Assembly: GCA_020636545.1 (NCBI GenBank)
Contig: JACJXS010000009.1
Coordinates: forward strand, 186,001-250,000
DNA: 64,000 bases
Reading direction: 5' to 3'
DNA from: Chitinophagales bacterium
GTDB taxonomy: Bacteria > Bacteroidota > Bacteroidia > Chitinophagales > JADIYW01
Position 1 is the stretch's first letter. Every line of letters begins with the position of its first letter. The translations under genes and the position numbers were made by a program. The notes under the pieces are model-generated. The model was not told the DNA's origin and ran no database searches. It saw only the letters and a program-made list of their open reading frames with translations. Below, in pieces: positions 9,124 to 17,301 of the stretch.

Positions 9124-9872
9124 ATTCTAACAGAAATATTATTTTTTTGAAGAAATTGTTTTAGCTCAGGAATTGGAATTTCGCCAAAGTGGAAGATTGA
9201 AGCAGCTAAAGCTGCATCAGCATTTGCTTTTTGAAAGACATCGATAAAGTGTTCTTTTTTTCCAGCTCCACCGCTTGCAATAACAGGAATTTTTAAATTA
9301 TTAGCACACCAGCCCGTAATATCTAATGCAAAACCCTGTTTGGTTCCATCGTGATTCATAGAAGTTAATAAAATTTCGCCAGCACCACGTTCTTGTACTT
9401 CTTTTGCCCAATCTTTAGTATATAATGGAGTTGCTTCTCTTCCGCCTTTTACATATACTTTCCAATCCTCATCTAATTTAGTATCAATTGCCACAACAAT
9501 ACATTGAGCACCAAATTGCTTGGATAAATCATCTATCAAATTCGGTTTTTTTACTGCCGATGAATTGATAGAAACTTTATCAGCTCCAGCATTTAATAGC
9601 TTATCGACATCAGCAATTGTAGAAATACCACCGCCGACAGTAAATGGAATGTTGATTGCTTTTGCAATTTTAGAAACTAATTCAGCAAAAGTCTTGCGTT
9701 GTTCAACTGTTGCAGTTATATCTAAAAAAACTAACTCATCTGCACCTTGTTCTACATATCTTTGAGCCAATTCAATGGGGTCGCCAGCGTGTATTAAATC
9801 TACAAAATTGACACCTTTTACAGTTTGACCATCTTTTATATCCAAACAAGGAATAATTCTTTTTGTAAGCAT
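9120..9872 (-). CDS. hisF: Imidazole glycerol phosphate synthase subunit HisF
   Basis: HisF is the cyclase subunit of IGP synthase. It condenses PRFAR with ammonia delivered by HisH to give IGP and AICAR. The 250-residue TIM barrel shows CLDIKDGQTVKGVNF with the catalytic Asp11 near the N-terminus, VVAIDTK with the second catalytic Asp, and phosphate-binding glycine motifs VGGGI and ASGGAG. The start overlaps the hisA stop by 1 base, so the two are translationally coupled. The partner hisH is not in the window. Confidence 0.97.
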   Translation of the reverse strand: MLTKRIIPCLDIKDGQTVKGVNFVDLIHAGDPIELAQRYVEQGADELVFLDITATVEQRKTFAELVSKIAKAINIPFTVGGGISTIADVDKLLNAGADKVSINSSAVKKPNLIDDLSKQFGAQCIVVAIDTKLDEDWKVYVKGGREATPLYTKDWAKEVQERGAGEILLTSMNHDGTKQGFALDITGWCANNLKIPVIASGGAGKKEHFIDVFQKANADAALAASIFHFGEIPIPELKQFLQKNNISVRI

Positions 9873-10588
9873 TATAAAAATTCTTTTAATTCTTTTAAAC
9901 TAATCTTGCCTTCATAAATTGCTTTACCAACAATGGCGGCATAACAACCGATAGCTTTTAATTCTACTAAATCTTGTAAACAAGAGACTCCACCAGATGC
10001 GATTAATTTTATTTCAGGGTACTCTTCTAGTAGTTCTTTGTACAAATCTACCGAAGCTCCTTGCAACATACCATCTTTGCTGACATCAGTACATAAAACA
10101 TAATCAATGCCTTCTTCAAAATAATAATCTAAAAAGGAAAAAATATCTTGGTTTGAATTTTCCTGCCAGCCTTGAATTGCGATTTGCTTGTCTTTAACAT
10201 CTGCTCCTAAAATCAATTTATCTTCACCAAATTCCCAAATCCAATCCGTAAATTCCTTTTGATTCTTAACAGCCAAACTGCCCACAGTTATTTGTTTTGC
10301 TCCAAGATCAAATGCTTGTTGTGCTTGTTCTCTAGTTTTAATACCACCAGAAAAATCAATATGTAAGTTTGTATTAGAGGCTATTGTTTCCAAAACTTTC
10401 CAGTTTTGCACTTGTCCTTTTTTAGCACCATCTAAATCTACTAAATGTAAATGTGTTAAGCCTGAAGCTTCAAATATTTTTGCTTGTTCAAGTGGATTTT
10501 CATTGTAAGTTTTTTTAGTATCATAATCACCTTTTGTGAGTCGCACACATTTGGCATCAATAATATCAATTGCAGGAATAATTAGCAT
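9872..10588 (-). CDS. hisA: ProFAR isomerase HisA
   Basis: HisA isomerises the ProFAR aminoaldose to PRFAR, the substrate of HisF. The 238-residue TIM barrel has IPAIDIIDAKCVRLTKGDYD at 4-23 with the catalytic Asp8, LGADVKD with the second acidic residue, and the phosphate-binding FSGGI and ASGGV motifs. It is the first gene of the visible hisA-hisF pair. The earlier histidine genes hisG, D, C, B and H are not upstream, where the divergent ATP synthase operon begins instead, so the pathway genes are at least partly dispersed. Confidence 0.97.
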   Translation of the reverse strand: MLIIPAIDIIDAKCVRLTKGDYDTKKTYNENPLEQAKIFEASGLTHLHLVDLDGAKKGQVQNWKVLETIASNTNLHIDFSGGIKTREQAQQAFDLGAKQITVGSLAVKNQKEFTDWIWEFGEDKLILGADVKDKQIAIQGWQENSNQDIFSFLDYYFEEGIDYVLCTDVSKDGMLQGASVDLYKELLEEYPEIKLIASGGVSCLQDLVELKAIGCYAAIVGKAIYEGKISLKELKEFL

Positions 10589-10603
10589 AAAAATAAATAT
10601 GCT

Positions 10604-10611
10604 GCAAAAGT
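10604..10611 (-). promoter_or_regulatory. -7 box of hisA
   Basis: TACTTTTG on the minus strand matches TAnnTTTG and ends 15 bases before the hisA ATG. The 345-base gap between hisA and atpB holds this box, the atpB box and no ORF or RNA that I could recognise. Confidence 0.5.
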
Positions 10612-10914
10612 AAGGTTTAAAATAGTATTGTTCTTATAAAGTTTAGAAAAATTCCCTTAAATGGAAAGTAGAGTGTTTTCTTTTTGCTTTATTTTTGAAA
10701 TGACACACTTTTTGTTGTGTTAAGATGGTTAGGTATATAATTATAAAAAAAGGAACAAGTGCATAAGCCTATTTTTATTATAGAAATTGTAAATAGATGC
10801 TTTAGATTTTTTTAATAATTATTGAATTACTAAAATTCCAAAATTTCTTATTTTCTACAATCGCTTAACAAACATTTAATTCTAAATTTTTTATTATAAA
10901 TAACTTCAATTTAC

Positions 10915-10922
10915 TATCTTTG
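10915..10922 (+). promoter_or_regulatory. -7 box of the ATP synthase operon
   Basis: TATCTTTG matches the Bacteroidota -7 consensus exactly and ends 11 bases before the TTG start of atpB. The -33 element is not obvious. The spacing repeats that seen at cysC and at the GT-C gene at 35550. Confidence 0.55.
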
Positions 10923-10933
10923 CCGAATAATTT

Positions 10934-12064
10934 TTGGAAACCGTGTTCAGAACTCAATTGAAATATATATTTTTAGCCTTATTTTCTTTAACTTTTGCTA
11001 TAAATCCAGCATTAGCCAATACAGATACTGTTGCGAATGAAGGCATTATGCTAATTAATGAAAAAAGTATTGCTCACGAAGAAGTAGAAAAAGAGGAGAC
11101 AGACATTGTAGAGACAATTTTACACCACGTTTCTGATGCAAATGAAAATCATTTGGGAACTATGGGTCATACACACCTTACTATTCCGTTGCCATGTATT
11201 TTAATTAATAAAGAAACTAAAAAAGTATCTTTCTTTATGTCTTCTGCATTTCATCATGCACCAGAAGGTATTATTGATGGATATAAAATGGAACATTCAA
11301 GAGTAGTAGATGCTCAAACAGGAAAAAGAGATACATTCTACGATTTGTCAATTACAAAGAATGTTTTTAATATGTTGATTGGATTTGTACTATTGACTAT
11401 ATTGTTCTTTGTTATCAAATCTTCTTACGAAAAAAGAAAAGGTCAAGCACCCAAAGGAGCACAATCTTTTATGGAGCCTATCATTGATTTCTTAATTGAC
11501 GATATTGTTGTAAAAAATATTGGACCAAACTATAAAAAATATTTACCATTTTTATTGTCAGTATTCTTTTTTATATTAATTAATAACCTTTTAGGATTAG
11601 TTCCATTTTTAGGAAGTATCAACTCATCAGGAAATATTTCTTTCACTATGGCTTTGGCATTGTGTTCATTATTGGTTATTAACTTAAATGGTACAAAAGA
11701 TTATTGGGGACATATCTTTGCAATGCCAGGCGTTCCAAAATGGGTATTGATTATTTTGACACCAATTGAATTATTAGGCGTAATATTGAAACCTGCCGTT
11801 TTAATGTTGCGTTTATTTGGAAATATTATTGGAGGTCATATTACAGTATTAAGTATTGTTTCTCTGATTTTTATAATGGGAAAAATGGGACAAAGTATGG
11901 GTGGAGCAGCAGCTGGTGGAGCCGTTGCATTTCCAATATTATTATTTGTGAATGCATTAGAATTATTCGTTGCATTCTTACAAGCTTATGTATTTACATT
12001 ATTGACTGCAGTATTTATAGGTGCAGCAATAGAAGAACATCATCACGCAGAAGAACATCATTAA
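10934..12064 (+). CDS. atpB: ATP synthase F0 subunit a
   Basis: Subunit a forms the proton half-channels of the F0 motor. The 376 residues include an N-terminal signal-like segment (FALANTD region) and a His-rich extension of about 140 residues before the first channel helix, as is common in Bacteroidota. The conserved helix PAVLMLRLFGNIIGGH carries the essential Arg facing the c-ring. The tail EEHHHAEEHH is also His-rich. There is no ATG near the start: TTG at 10934 or GTG at 10943 both keep the signal peptide, while the first ATG is 35 codons in and would remove it. It leads the atpB-E-F-H-A-G operon. Confidence 0.94.
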   Translation: METVFRTQLKYIFLALFSLTFAINPALANTDTVANEGIMLINEKSIAHEEVEKEETDIVETILHHVSDANENHLGTMGHTHLTIPLPCILINKETKKVSFFMSSAFHHAPEGIIDGYKMEHSRVVDAQTGKRDTFYDLSITKNVFNMLIGFVLLTILFFVIKSSYEKRKGQAPKGAQSFMEPIIDFLIDDIVVKNIGPNYKKYLPFLLSVFFFILINNLLGLVPFLGSINSSGNISFTMALALCSLLVINLNGTKDYWGHIFAMPGVPKWVLIILTPIELLGVILKPAVLMLRLFGNIIGGHITVLSIVSLIFIMGKMGQSMGGAAAGGAVAFPILLFVNALELFVAFLQAYVFTLLTAVFIGAAIEEHHHAEEHH

Positions 12065-12108
12065 TTATTAAGAATAAAATTATTAACAAAACAATTAAAT
12101 TTTAAATT

Positions 12109-12312
12109 ATGACAGGATTTGCAGCATTAGGCGCAGGATTAGCAGCATTAGCAGCAGGAATCGGAATCGGTTTAATCGGAAGTAACTCAGTACAAAGTAT
12201 TGCAAGACAACCAGAGGCAGCTAACGATATTAGAGGAGCAATGATCTTAACAGCAGCTCTTATTGAAGGGGTAGCAATCATCGGTATGATTCTTTCATTC
12301 TTGATGAACTAA
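12109..12312 (+). CDS. atpE: ATP synthase F0 subunit c
   Basis: Subunit c forms the rotating proteolipid ring. The 67-residue hairpin has a Gly/Ala-rich first helix (GAGLAALAAGIGIGL), the polar loop RQPEA at 33-37 that contacts gamma/epsilon, and the ion-carrying Glu53 in ALIEG. The residue after the Glu is Gly rather than the Ser/Thr of sodium-type rings, which favours proton coupling. A strong intercistronic hairpin follows before atpF. Confidence 0.96.
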   Translation: MTGFAALGAGLAALAAGIGIGLIGSNSVQSIARQPEAANDIRGAMILTAALIEGVAIIGMILSFLMN

Positions 12313-12340
12313 TACAAGAGTTAGAATAATTATTAAATCT

Positions 12341-12364
12341 AATTACAATATTATTATTGTAATT
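12341..12364 (+). other. Intercistronic hairpin between atpE and atpF
   Basis: A perfect 10-bp inverted repeat (12341-12350 with 12355-12364) with a TTAT loop lies 14 bases before the atpF ATG. It lacks a following T-run, so it is more likely an mRNA stability or processing element than a terminator. Confidence 0.55.
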
Positions 12365-12378
12365 CAATTTTATGCTTT

Positions 12379-12894
12379 ATGCTTTTAAAATTTGATACAT
12401 TATCTTTATTGACACCTGATTTAGGCTTGGTGTTTTGGACAACTATTATTTTCCTAGTATTTTGGTTTATAGTTGGTAAGAAAGCTTTAGGTCCGATAGC
12501 TAACGCTATTAAGGATAGAGAAGCATCTATTAACGATGCATTGAACGCAGCTGAAAAAGCTAAGGCAGAAATGTCGCAGTTACAAGCAGACAATGCAAAT
12601 TTATTAAAAGAAGCTAGAGAAGAAAGTGCTAAAATTCTAAAAGAAGCAAAGGACATTAAAGAGTCTGTTATCGCTGATGCACATAATCGTGCTAAAGATG
12701 AAGCTGCAAAAATCATTGCCGATGCAAAAGCTGAAATTGATACTCAAAAGAAGAAAGCTTTAGAAGAGGTTAAAAATGAACTTAGCCAATTTTCAGTTGA
12801 AATTGCTGAGAAAATTTTGAACAGAGAACTAAGCACTTCCAAAGATCATCAGCAATATATTAATTCATTAGTAGAAAATATAAATAACAACTAA
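12379..12894 (+). CDS. atpF: ATP synthase F0 subunit b
   Basis: Subunit b forms the peripheral stalk tying F1 to F0. The 171-residue protein has one N-terminal membrane helix (about 12-32) followed by a long, charged Ala/Glu/Lys-rich helix (about 40-140) that dimerises as a coiled coil and contacts delta. The final A of its TAA is the first base of the atpH ATG, which means tight translational coupling. Confidence 0.95.
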   Translation: MLLKFDTLSLLTPDLGLVFWTTIIFLVFWFIVGKKALGPIANAIKDREASINDALNAAEKAKAEMSQLQADNANLLKEAREESAKILKEAKDIKESVIADAHNRAKDEAAKIIADAKAEIDTQKKKALEEVKNELSQFSVEIAEKILNRELSTSKDHQQYINSLVENINNN

Positions 12895-13433
12895 TGTCAG
12901 CAGAAAAATTAGCCAATAGATACGCAGATGCTATATTTTCGGAATCTACTTCTACAAATAAGTTAGAGCAATCTTATGCAGACTTACAAGTGGTGGCTGG
13001 TGCAATTGCTGAAAGTCGGGAATTTAGTAACTATCTAAAAAGCCCAATTATAGATTCTTCTAAAAAATTGGTAGCATTTAAAGAGATTTTTGAATCAAAA
13101 GTACAGGCAAGCACTATGCAATTCTTAGATATTATTATTAATAATAAAAGAGAACAATATTTGCCTTTAATTTTATCCAAATTTTTCAGCAAATACAACC
13201 AAATAAAAGGAATTGCAGAAGTAAATGTTACGGTAGCGTCAGAATTAGATGCTGATACACAGAAAAAAATTGAAGATTATATTAAAAAGGAATCTGGGAA
13301 AGCCAATGTAAAAATCAATCAAAAGATAGATGCTTCTATTTTAGGTGGTTTTATTGTTGATTTTGGAGATAAAATTTTAGATAATTCTGTAAAGCAAAAA
13401 CTTAAAAAAGTAAAGCAGCAAATATTGAATTAA
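12894..13433 (+). CDS. atpH: ATP synthase F1 subunit delta
   Basis: The delta subunit (OSCP) joins the peripheral stalk to the alpha3beta3 head. It has 179 residues, with an N-terminal helical bundle (LANRYADAIF at 6-15) and the conserved C-terminal KIDASILGGFIVDFGDKILDNS region typical of the family. Its start overlaps the atpF stop, and 48 bases separate it from atpA. Confidence 0.95.
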   Translation: MSAEKLANRYADAIFSESTSTNKLEQSYADLQVVAGAIAESREFSNYLKSPIIDSSKKLVAFKEIFESKVQASTMQFLDIIINNKREQYLPLILSKFFSKYNQIKGIAEVNVTVASELDADTQKKIEDYIKKESGKANVKINQKIDASILGGFIVDFGDKILDNSVKQKLKKVKQQILN

Positions 13434-13481
13434 TATAATGCTTGTCAAACTTATTAAATTTATAAATTAAAATATAATAAA

Positions 13482-15059
13482 ATGGTAGAAGTAAGACCAG
13501 ACGAAATCTCGGCTATATTACGCAAACAATTAGGTAATGTAACTACAGAAGCTGAATTAGAAGAAGTAGGTACAGTATTACAAGTGGGTGATGGTATTGC
13601 ACGTATTTATGGATTAACTGAAGTTCAAGCAGGTGAATTGGTTGAATTTGAGAATGGTATTAAAGCTATTGCATTAAACTTAGAAGAGGATAATGTAGGT
13701 GTGGTATTAATGGGTCCATCAGATGCAATTAAAGAAGGAGATAAAGTAAAACGTACCAAACAAATCGCATCTATCAATGTAGGTGAAGGTATGTTGGGTA
13801 GAGTTATCAATACTTTAGGAGAACCTATTGATGGTAAAGGTCCGATTAGTGGTCAAACTTATAGAATGCCAATTGAAAGAAAAGCCCCTGGTGTTATTTT
13901 CCGTCAGCCAGTTACAGAACCATTACAAACAGGAATTAAAGCTATTGATGCTATGATTCCAGTAGGTAGAGGACAGCGTGAGTTGATTATTGGAGATAGA
14001 CAAACAGGTAAAACTGCAATTGCAATTGATACTATCATTAATCAAAAAGAATTTTACGAAAGAGGGGAACCTGTTTTCTGTATATATGTAGCTTGTGGTC
14101 AAAAAGCATCAACTGTTGCTAATATTGCAAATACATTAGAAGCTAATGGAGCAATGCCTTATACAGTGATTGTTGCGGCAAATGCATCTGACCCAGCACC
14201 ACTTCAATTCTATGCACCATTTGCTGGTGCTGCAATTGGAGAGTTTTTTAGAGACTCAGGTCGTCCTGCTTTAATTGTTTATGATGATTTATCTAAACAA
14301 GCAGTGGCATATCGTGAAGTTTCATTATTATTAAAAAGACCTCCTGGACGTGAGGCTTATCCTGGAGACGTATTCTACTTACACTCTCGTTTATTAGAAA
14401 GAGCGGCAAAAATTATTGCTAAAGACGAAATTGCTGCTAGAATGAATGATTTGCCTGAGTCTTTAAAAGGTATTGTAAAAGGTGGAGGCTCTTTAACAGC
14501 ATTGCCAATCATTGAAACTCAAGCAGGTGACGTTTCTGCTTATATTCCAACCAACGTAATTTCGATTACTGATGGTCAGATATTCTTAGAGTCTAACTTG
14601 TTTAACGCTGGTGTTCGTCCTGCAATTAACGTGGGTATTTCTGTATCTCGTGTGGGTGGTAATGCACAGATTAAATCAATGAAAAAAGTGGCTGGAACTT
14701 TAAAATTAGACCAAGCACAATATAGAGAATTAGAAGCATTTGCTAAATTCGGTTCTGACTTAGATGCTGCAACAAAATCAGTATTGGAGAAAGGTAAACG
14801 TAACGTGGAAATCTTAAAACAACCACAATATTCTCCATTAACAGTAGAAAAACAAGTTGCAATTATCTACTTAGGCTCTAAAGGTTTATTGAGAAATGTA
14901 GCTGTTAATAAAGTAAGAGAATTTGAAGATACGTTCTTATCAACAATAGAACAAAAACACCCTGATGTTTTAGCAAACTTGAAAAAAGGAAAATTAGAAG
15001 ATGCAGATTTAGCTAAATTAGAAGCAGTAGCTAAAGATTTAGAAGGAAGTTTTGCATAA
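13482..15059 (+). CDS. atpA: ATP synthase F1 subunit alpha
   Basis: The alpha subunit is a non-catalytic nucleotide-binding part of the F1 head. The 525 residues contain the P-loop GDRQTGKT at 171-178, the LIVYDDLSKQAVAYREVSLL region (Walker B and nearby), and the alpha/beta signature PAINVGISVSRVGG. The length is normal. A 12-bp hairpin lies between it and atpG. The partner beta (atpD) and epsilon (atpC) genes do not follow and must be elsewhere, an arrangement known in Bacteroidota. Confidence 0.97.
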   Translation: MVEVRPDEISAILRKQLGNVTTEAELEEVGTVLQVGDGIARIYGLTEVQAGELVEFENGIKAIALNLEEDNVGVVLMGPSDAIKEGDKVKRTKQIASINVGEGMLGRVINTLGEPIDGKGPISGQTYRMPIERKAPGVIFRQPVTEPLQTGIKAIDAMIPVGRGQRELIIGDRQTGKTAIAIDTIINQKEFYERGEPVFCIYVACGQKASTVANIANTLEANGAMPYTVIVAANASDPAPLQFYAPFAGAAIGEFFRDSGRPALIVYDDLSKQAVAYREVSLLLKRPPGREAYPGDVFYLHSRLLERAAKIIAKDEIAARMNDLPESLKGIVKGGGSLTALPIIETQAGDVSAYIPTNVISITDGQIFLESNLFNAGVRPAINVGISVSRVGGNAQIKSMKKVAGTLKLDQAQYRELEAFAKFGSDLDAATKSVLEKGKRNVEILKQPQYSPLTVEKQVAIIYLGSKGLLRNVAVNKVREFEDTFLSTIEQKHPDVLANLKKGKLEDADLAKLEAVAKDLEGSFA

Positions 15060-15070
15060 TTAAATTATAG

Positions 15071-15098
15071 TTGGAGGATATAGCCATATATTCTCCAA
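15071..15098 (+). other. Intercistronic hairpin between atpA and atpG
   Basis: A 12-bp RNA stem (15071-15082 with 15087-15098, one G-U pair, GCCA loop) sits between the two genes. There is no T-run after it, so an mRNA processing or stability role is likelier than termination. Confidence 0.55.
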
Positions 15099-15123
15099 CA
15101 AAATTGAAATGTAATTATTAAAA

Positions 15124-16011
15124 ATGGGAGCAAATTTAAAAGAAGTAAGAGGAAGAATAGCATCTGTAAAATCAACTATACAGATTACAAAAGCTATGAA
15201 AATGGTTTCTGCTGCTAAATTAAAAAGAGCAACAGATAGAATTGTCCAAATACGTCCTTATGCTGACCAACTTAATAATGTTTTACAAAATCTTGTTAGT
15301 AACCTACAAGGAGAAGTTTCAATTTCTTATGGTAAACAAAGAGAAGGAAACAAAGTTTTAATTGTTGTGATTACTTCTGATAAAGGTTTGTGTGGTGGTT
15401 TTAATGCCAATTCTATTAAAGCTGCTAAAAATTTATTAGCGGATAAATATGCTACTTTAAACGAAGCAAAAAAAGTAGATGTTTTAACGATAGGCAAAAG
15501 AGCTTATGAAGCATTTAAAGACGGTAAAAATTATGTAAACCGTGATTTTACAGAATTATTTCATAATCTAAACTTTGAAGATACTTCTAAAGCTGCTGAA
15601 TATATCATGTATGCTTTTGATCAAGGCGTTTATGATAAAGTGGAAGTTGTTTATGGTAAATTTAAAAATGCTGGTACTCAAATTACAACGGTAGAACAGT
15701 TTTTGCCAATTAGTACAACTACGGAAGCATCTAATTCAAAGTTAAACGCTGATTATATTTTTGAGCCTTCACAAGTTGAAATTTTAGAAGGATTAGTACC
15801 TAAAATTTTAAAAACTCAATTCTTTAGATATTTGTTAGATTCTAATGCTTCTGAACATGGAGCGAGAATGACAGCGATGGATAAAGCCACTGAAAATGCA
15901 AATGAATTGCTTAAAACATTGAACATTATGTACAATAGAGCAAGACAAGCAGCTATTACAACAGAGCTTTCTGAAATCGTTTCTGGTGCAGCAGCACTAA
16001 GCAATGAATAA
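15124..16011 (+). CDS. atpG: ATP synthase F1 subunit gamma
   Basis: Gamma is the central shaft that rotates within the F1 head. The 295-residue protein has the N-terminal helix motif LKEVRGRIASVKSTIQITKAM, the Rossmann-like middle with ITSDKGLCGGFN, and the C-terminal helix SEHGARMTAMDKATENA followed by YNRARQAAITTELSEIVSGA. It is the last gene of the operon; the next gene is convergent. Confidence 0.96.
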   Translation: MGANLKEVRGRIASVKSTIQITKAMKMVSAAKLKRATDRIVQIRPYADQLNNVLQNLVSNLQGEVSISYGKQREGNKVLIVVITSDKGLCGGFNANSIKAAKNLLADKYATLNEAKKVDVLTIGKRAYEAFKDGKNYVNRDFTELFHNLNFEDTSKAAEYIMYAFDQGVYDKVEVVYGKFKNAGTQITTVEQFLPISTTTEASNSKLNADYIFEPSQVEILEGLVPKILKTQFFRYLLDSNASEHGARMTAMDKATENANELLKTLNIMYNRARQAAITTELSEIVSGAAALSNE

Positions 16012-16119
16012 TTACTAATGCTTTAGTATTTCAAGATTTCTAATTCTATTTCTTTTTCTATTATTAAGTAATATGTTTTGGATACTTTTGTATCAATCTA
16101 AAATTTTGAAACCTAAATT

Positions 16120-17301
16120 TTATTCCATTTTCATACCACCTTTGATGAAATCTGCAACAATAGCTCCTTGTAGCCAATATCCTTTGCTGTTTAAATGAAA
16201 GTCTGTTAGGTGATAAATATTATCTGGCGACATTTTGTTATTGTTTAAATAAGTTGTTAATCCGATTTGCGTATTAATAAATCGAATTCCAGTATGTTTA
16301 TATAACTCTATAAAACTTTGCTGAAAATTAAAACTTTCTCTATCTATTAATTCATTCATATTGGGTGTAATCATACATAAAAAGGGAATCCCTTTTGTAT
16401 TGCAATATTGCTCAAATGCCATCATTTTCCGCATAATAACATCAACACTATACGTTAAATCTTCAAACTGTATTTGAAATGGTCGATATTCAAATACATC
16501 TAACATTACTTTTCTAAAGAGAAAAGAAATACCATATAAATATTCCCACCAAAATTGTTTTCTAAATCCATTAGTAAAACGTTCATCACCACCACGATTC
16601 ATAATATCAGGAATGTCAGAATAAGATATATTGCAAATGACCATTTTTGGATTAGTGATTTGAAATAAAGTATCTAATAATTGATATTCATAGACTGGAT
16701 CGCTCCCTCGCACGCCCGCATTGATGCAGTGTATATTTTGACCTAAATGAAATGCTAAAGATTTACATAAGGTTGAGTCATCAGGAGCACCAGCACCTTC
16801 TGTAAAGGAATCACCTAATAGTAAAATATTTTTTGTGTTTTTAAAATCTACTAATGGTCTTTCTCTCAAACCCAATTCATTATATTGATGTTTATATGAA
16901 AAATCTATAGAGCTATAATCAACTGTACTATTTGGTTGATTGACTCTAAATCCTAGAAAGTATTTTTTGTTCTCTCCATAAATTTGTGAGTTGTAGTTTG
17001 CAAAAATAGAGCTTGAATTAGCTTCAGTATAATTAAGATTGCCTTTTCTAGACACTCGCAGATAGGTTTCTGCTATGAATAAAATAATTAAACTTGCTAT
17101 GATATTAAATGCTATTTTTTTATTTTTTATAATATTATAGATGAGTAATATTATAAAAAAATAAAATGCAATTGTAGAGATATAATTAGTTGCACCATAA
17201 GCATAAAACATTATCATTAAGTATAAATTAATGATGAATACTATTAAAATCAATAATAATCGTTTTTTGGCGATTATATTTTTTAAAAAATTATTTTTCA
17301 T
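16120..17301 (-). CDS. Membrane-anchored SGNH/GDSL hydrolase family protein
   Basis: This is an esterase- or acyltransferase-like protein of unknown substrate. About three N-terminal hydrophobic helices precede an extracytoplasmic SGNH domain. Its block I is NILLLGDSFTEGAGAP, with the nucleophile Ser in GDS, and its block V is DFHLNSKGYW, with the Asp/His pair. I chose the ATG at 17301, which overlaps the acetoacetyl-CoA ligase gene by 11 bases; an in-frame ATG 10 codons upstream (17331) is possible but overlaps more. It follows the ligase in a minus-strand run and may modify a surface polymer or lipid. Confidence 0.78.
   Translation of the reverse strand: MKNNFLKNIIAKKRLLLILIVFIINLYLMIMFYAYGATNYISTIAFYFFIILLIYNIIKNKKIAFNIIASLIILFIAETYLRVSRKGNLNYTEANSSSIFANYNSQIYGENKKYFLGFRVNQPNSTVDYSSIDFSYKHQYNELGLRERPLVDFKNTKNILLLGDSFTEGAGAPDDSTLCKSLAFHLGQNIHCINAGVRGSDPVYEYQLLDTLFQITNPKMVICNISYSDIPDIMNRGGDERFTNGFRKQFWWEYLYGISFLFRKVMLDVFEYRPFQIQFEDLTYSVDVIMRKMMAFEQYCNTKGIPFLCMITPNMNELIDRESFNFQQSFIELYKHTGIRFINTQIGLTTYLNNNKMSPDNIYHLTDFHLNSKGYWLQGAIVADFIKGGMKME

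Noticed and set aside
12354..12716. Minus-strand 120-residue frame
   Set aside because: It lies antisense to atpF, whose codons, start and coupling to atpH are clear; the reverse frame is a by-product of an Ala/Lys-rich helix.
16013..16028. Small stem between atpG and the SGNH gene as a terminator
   Set aside because: A 6-bp AT-rich stem without a proper T-run is too weak to support.
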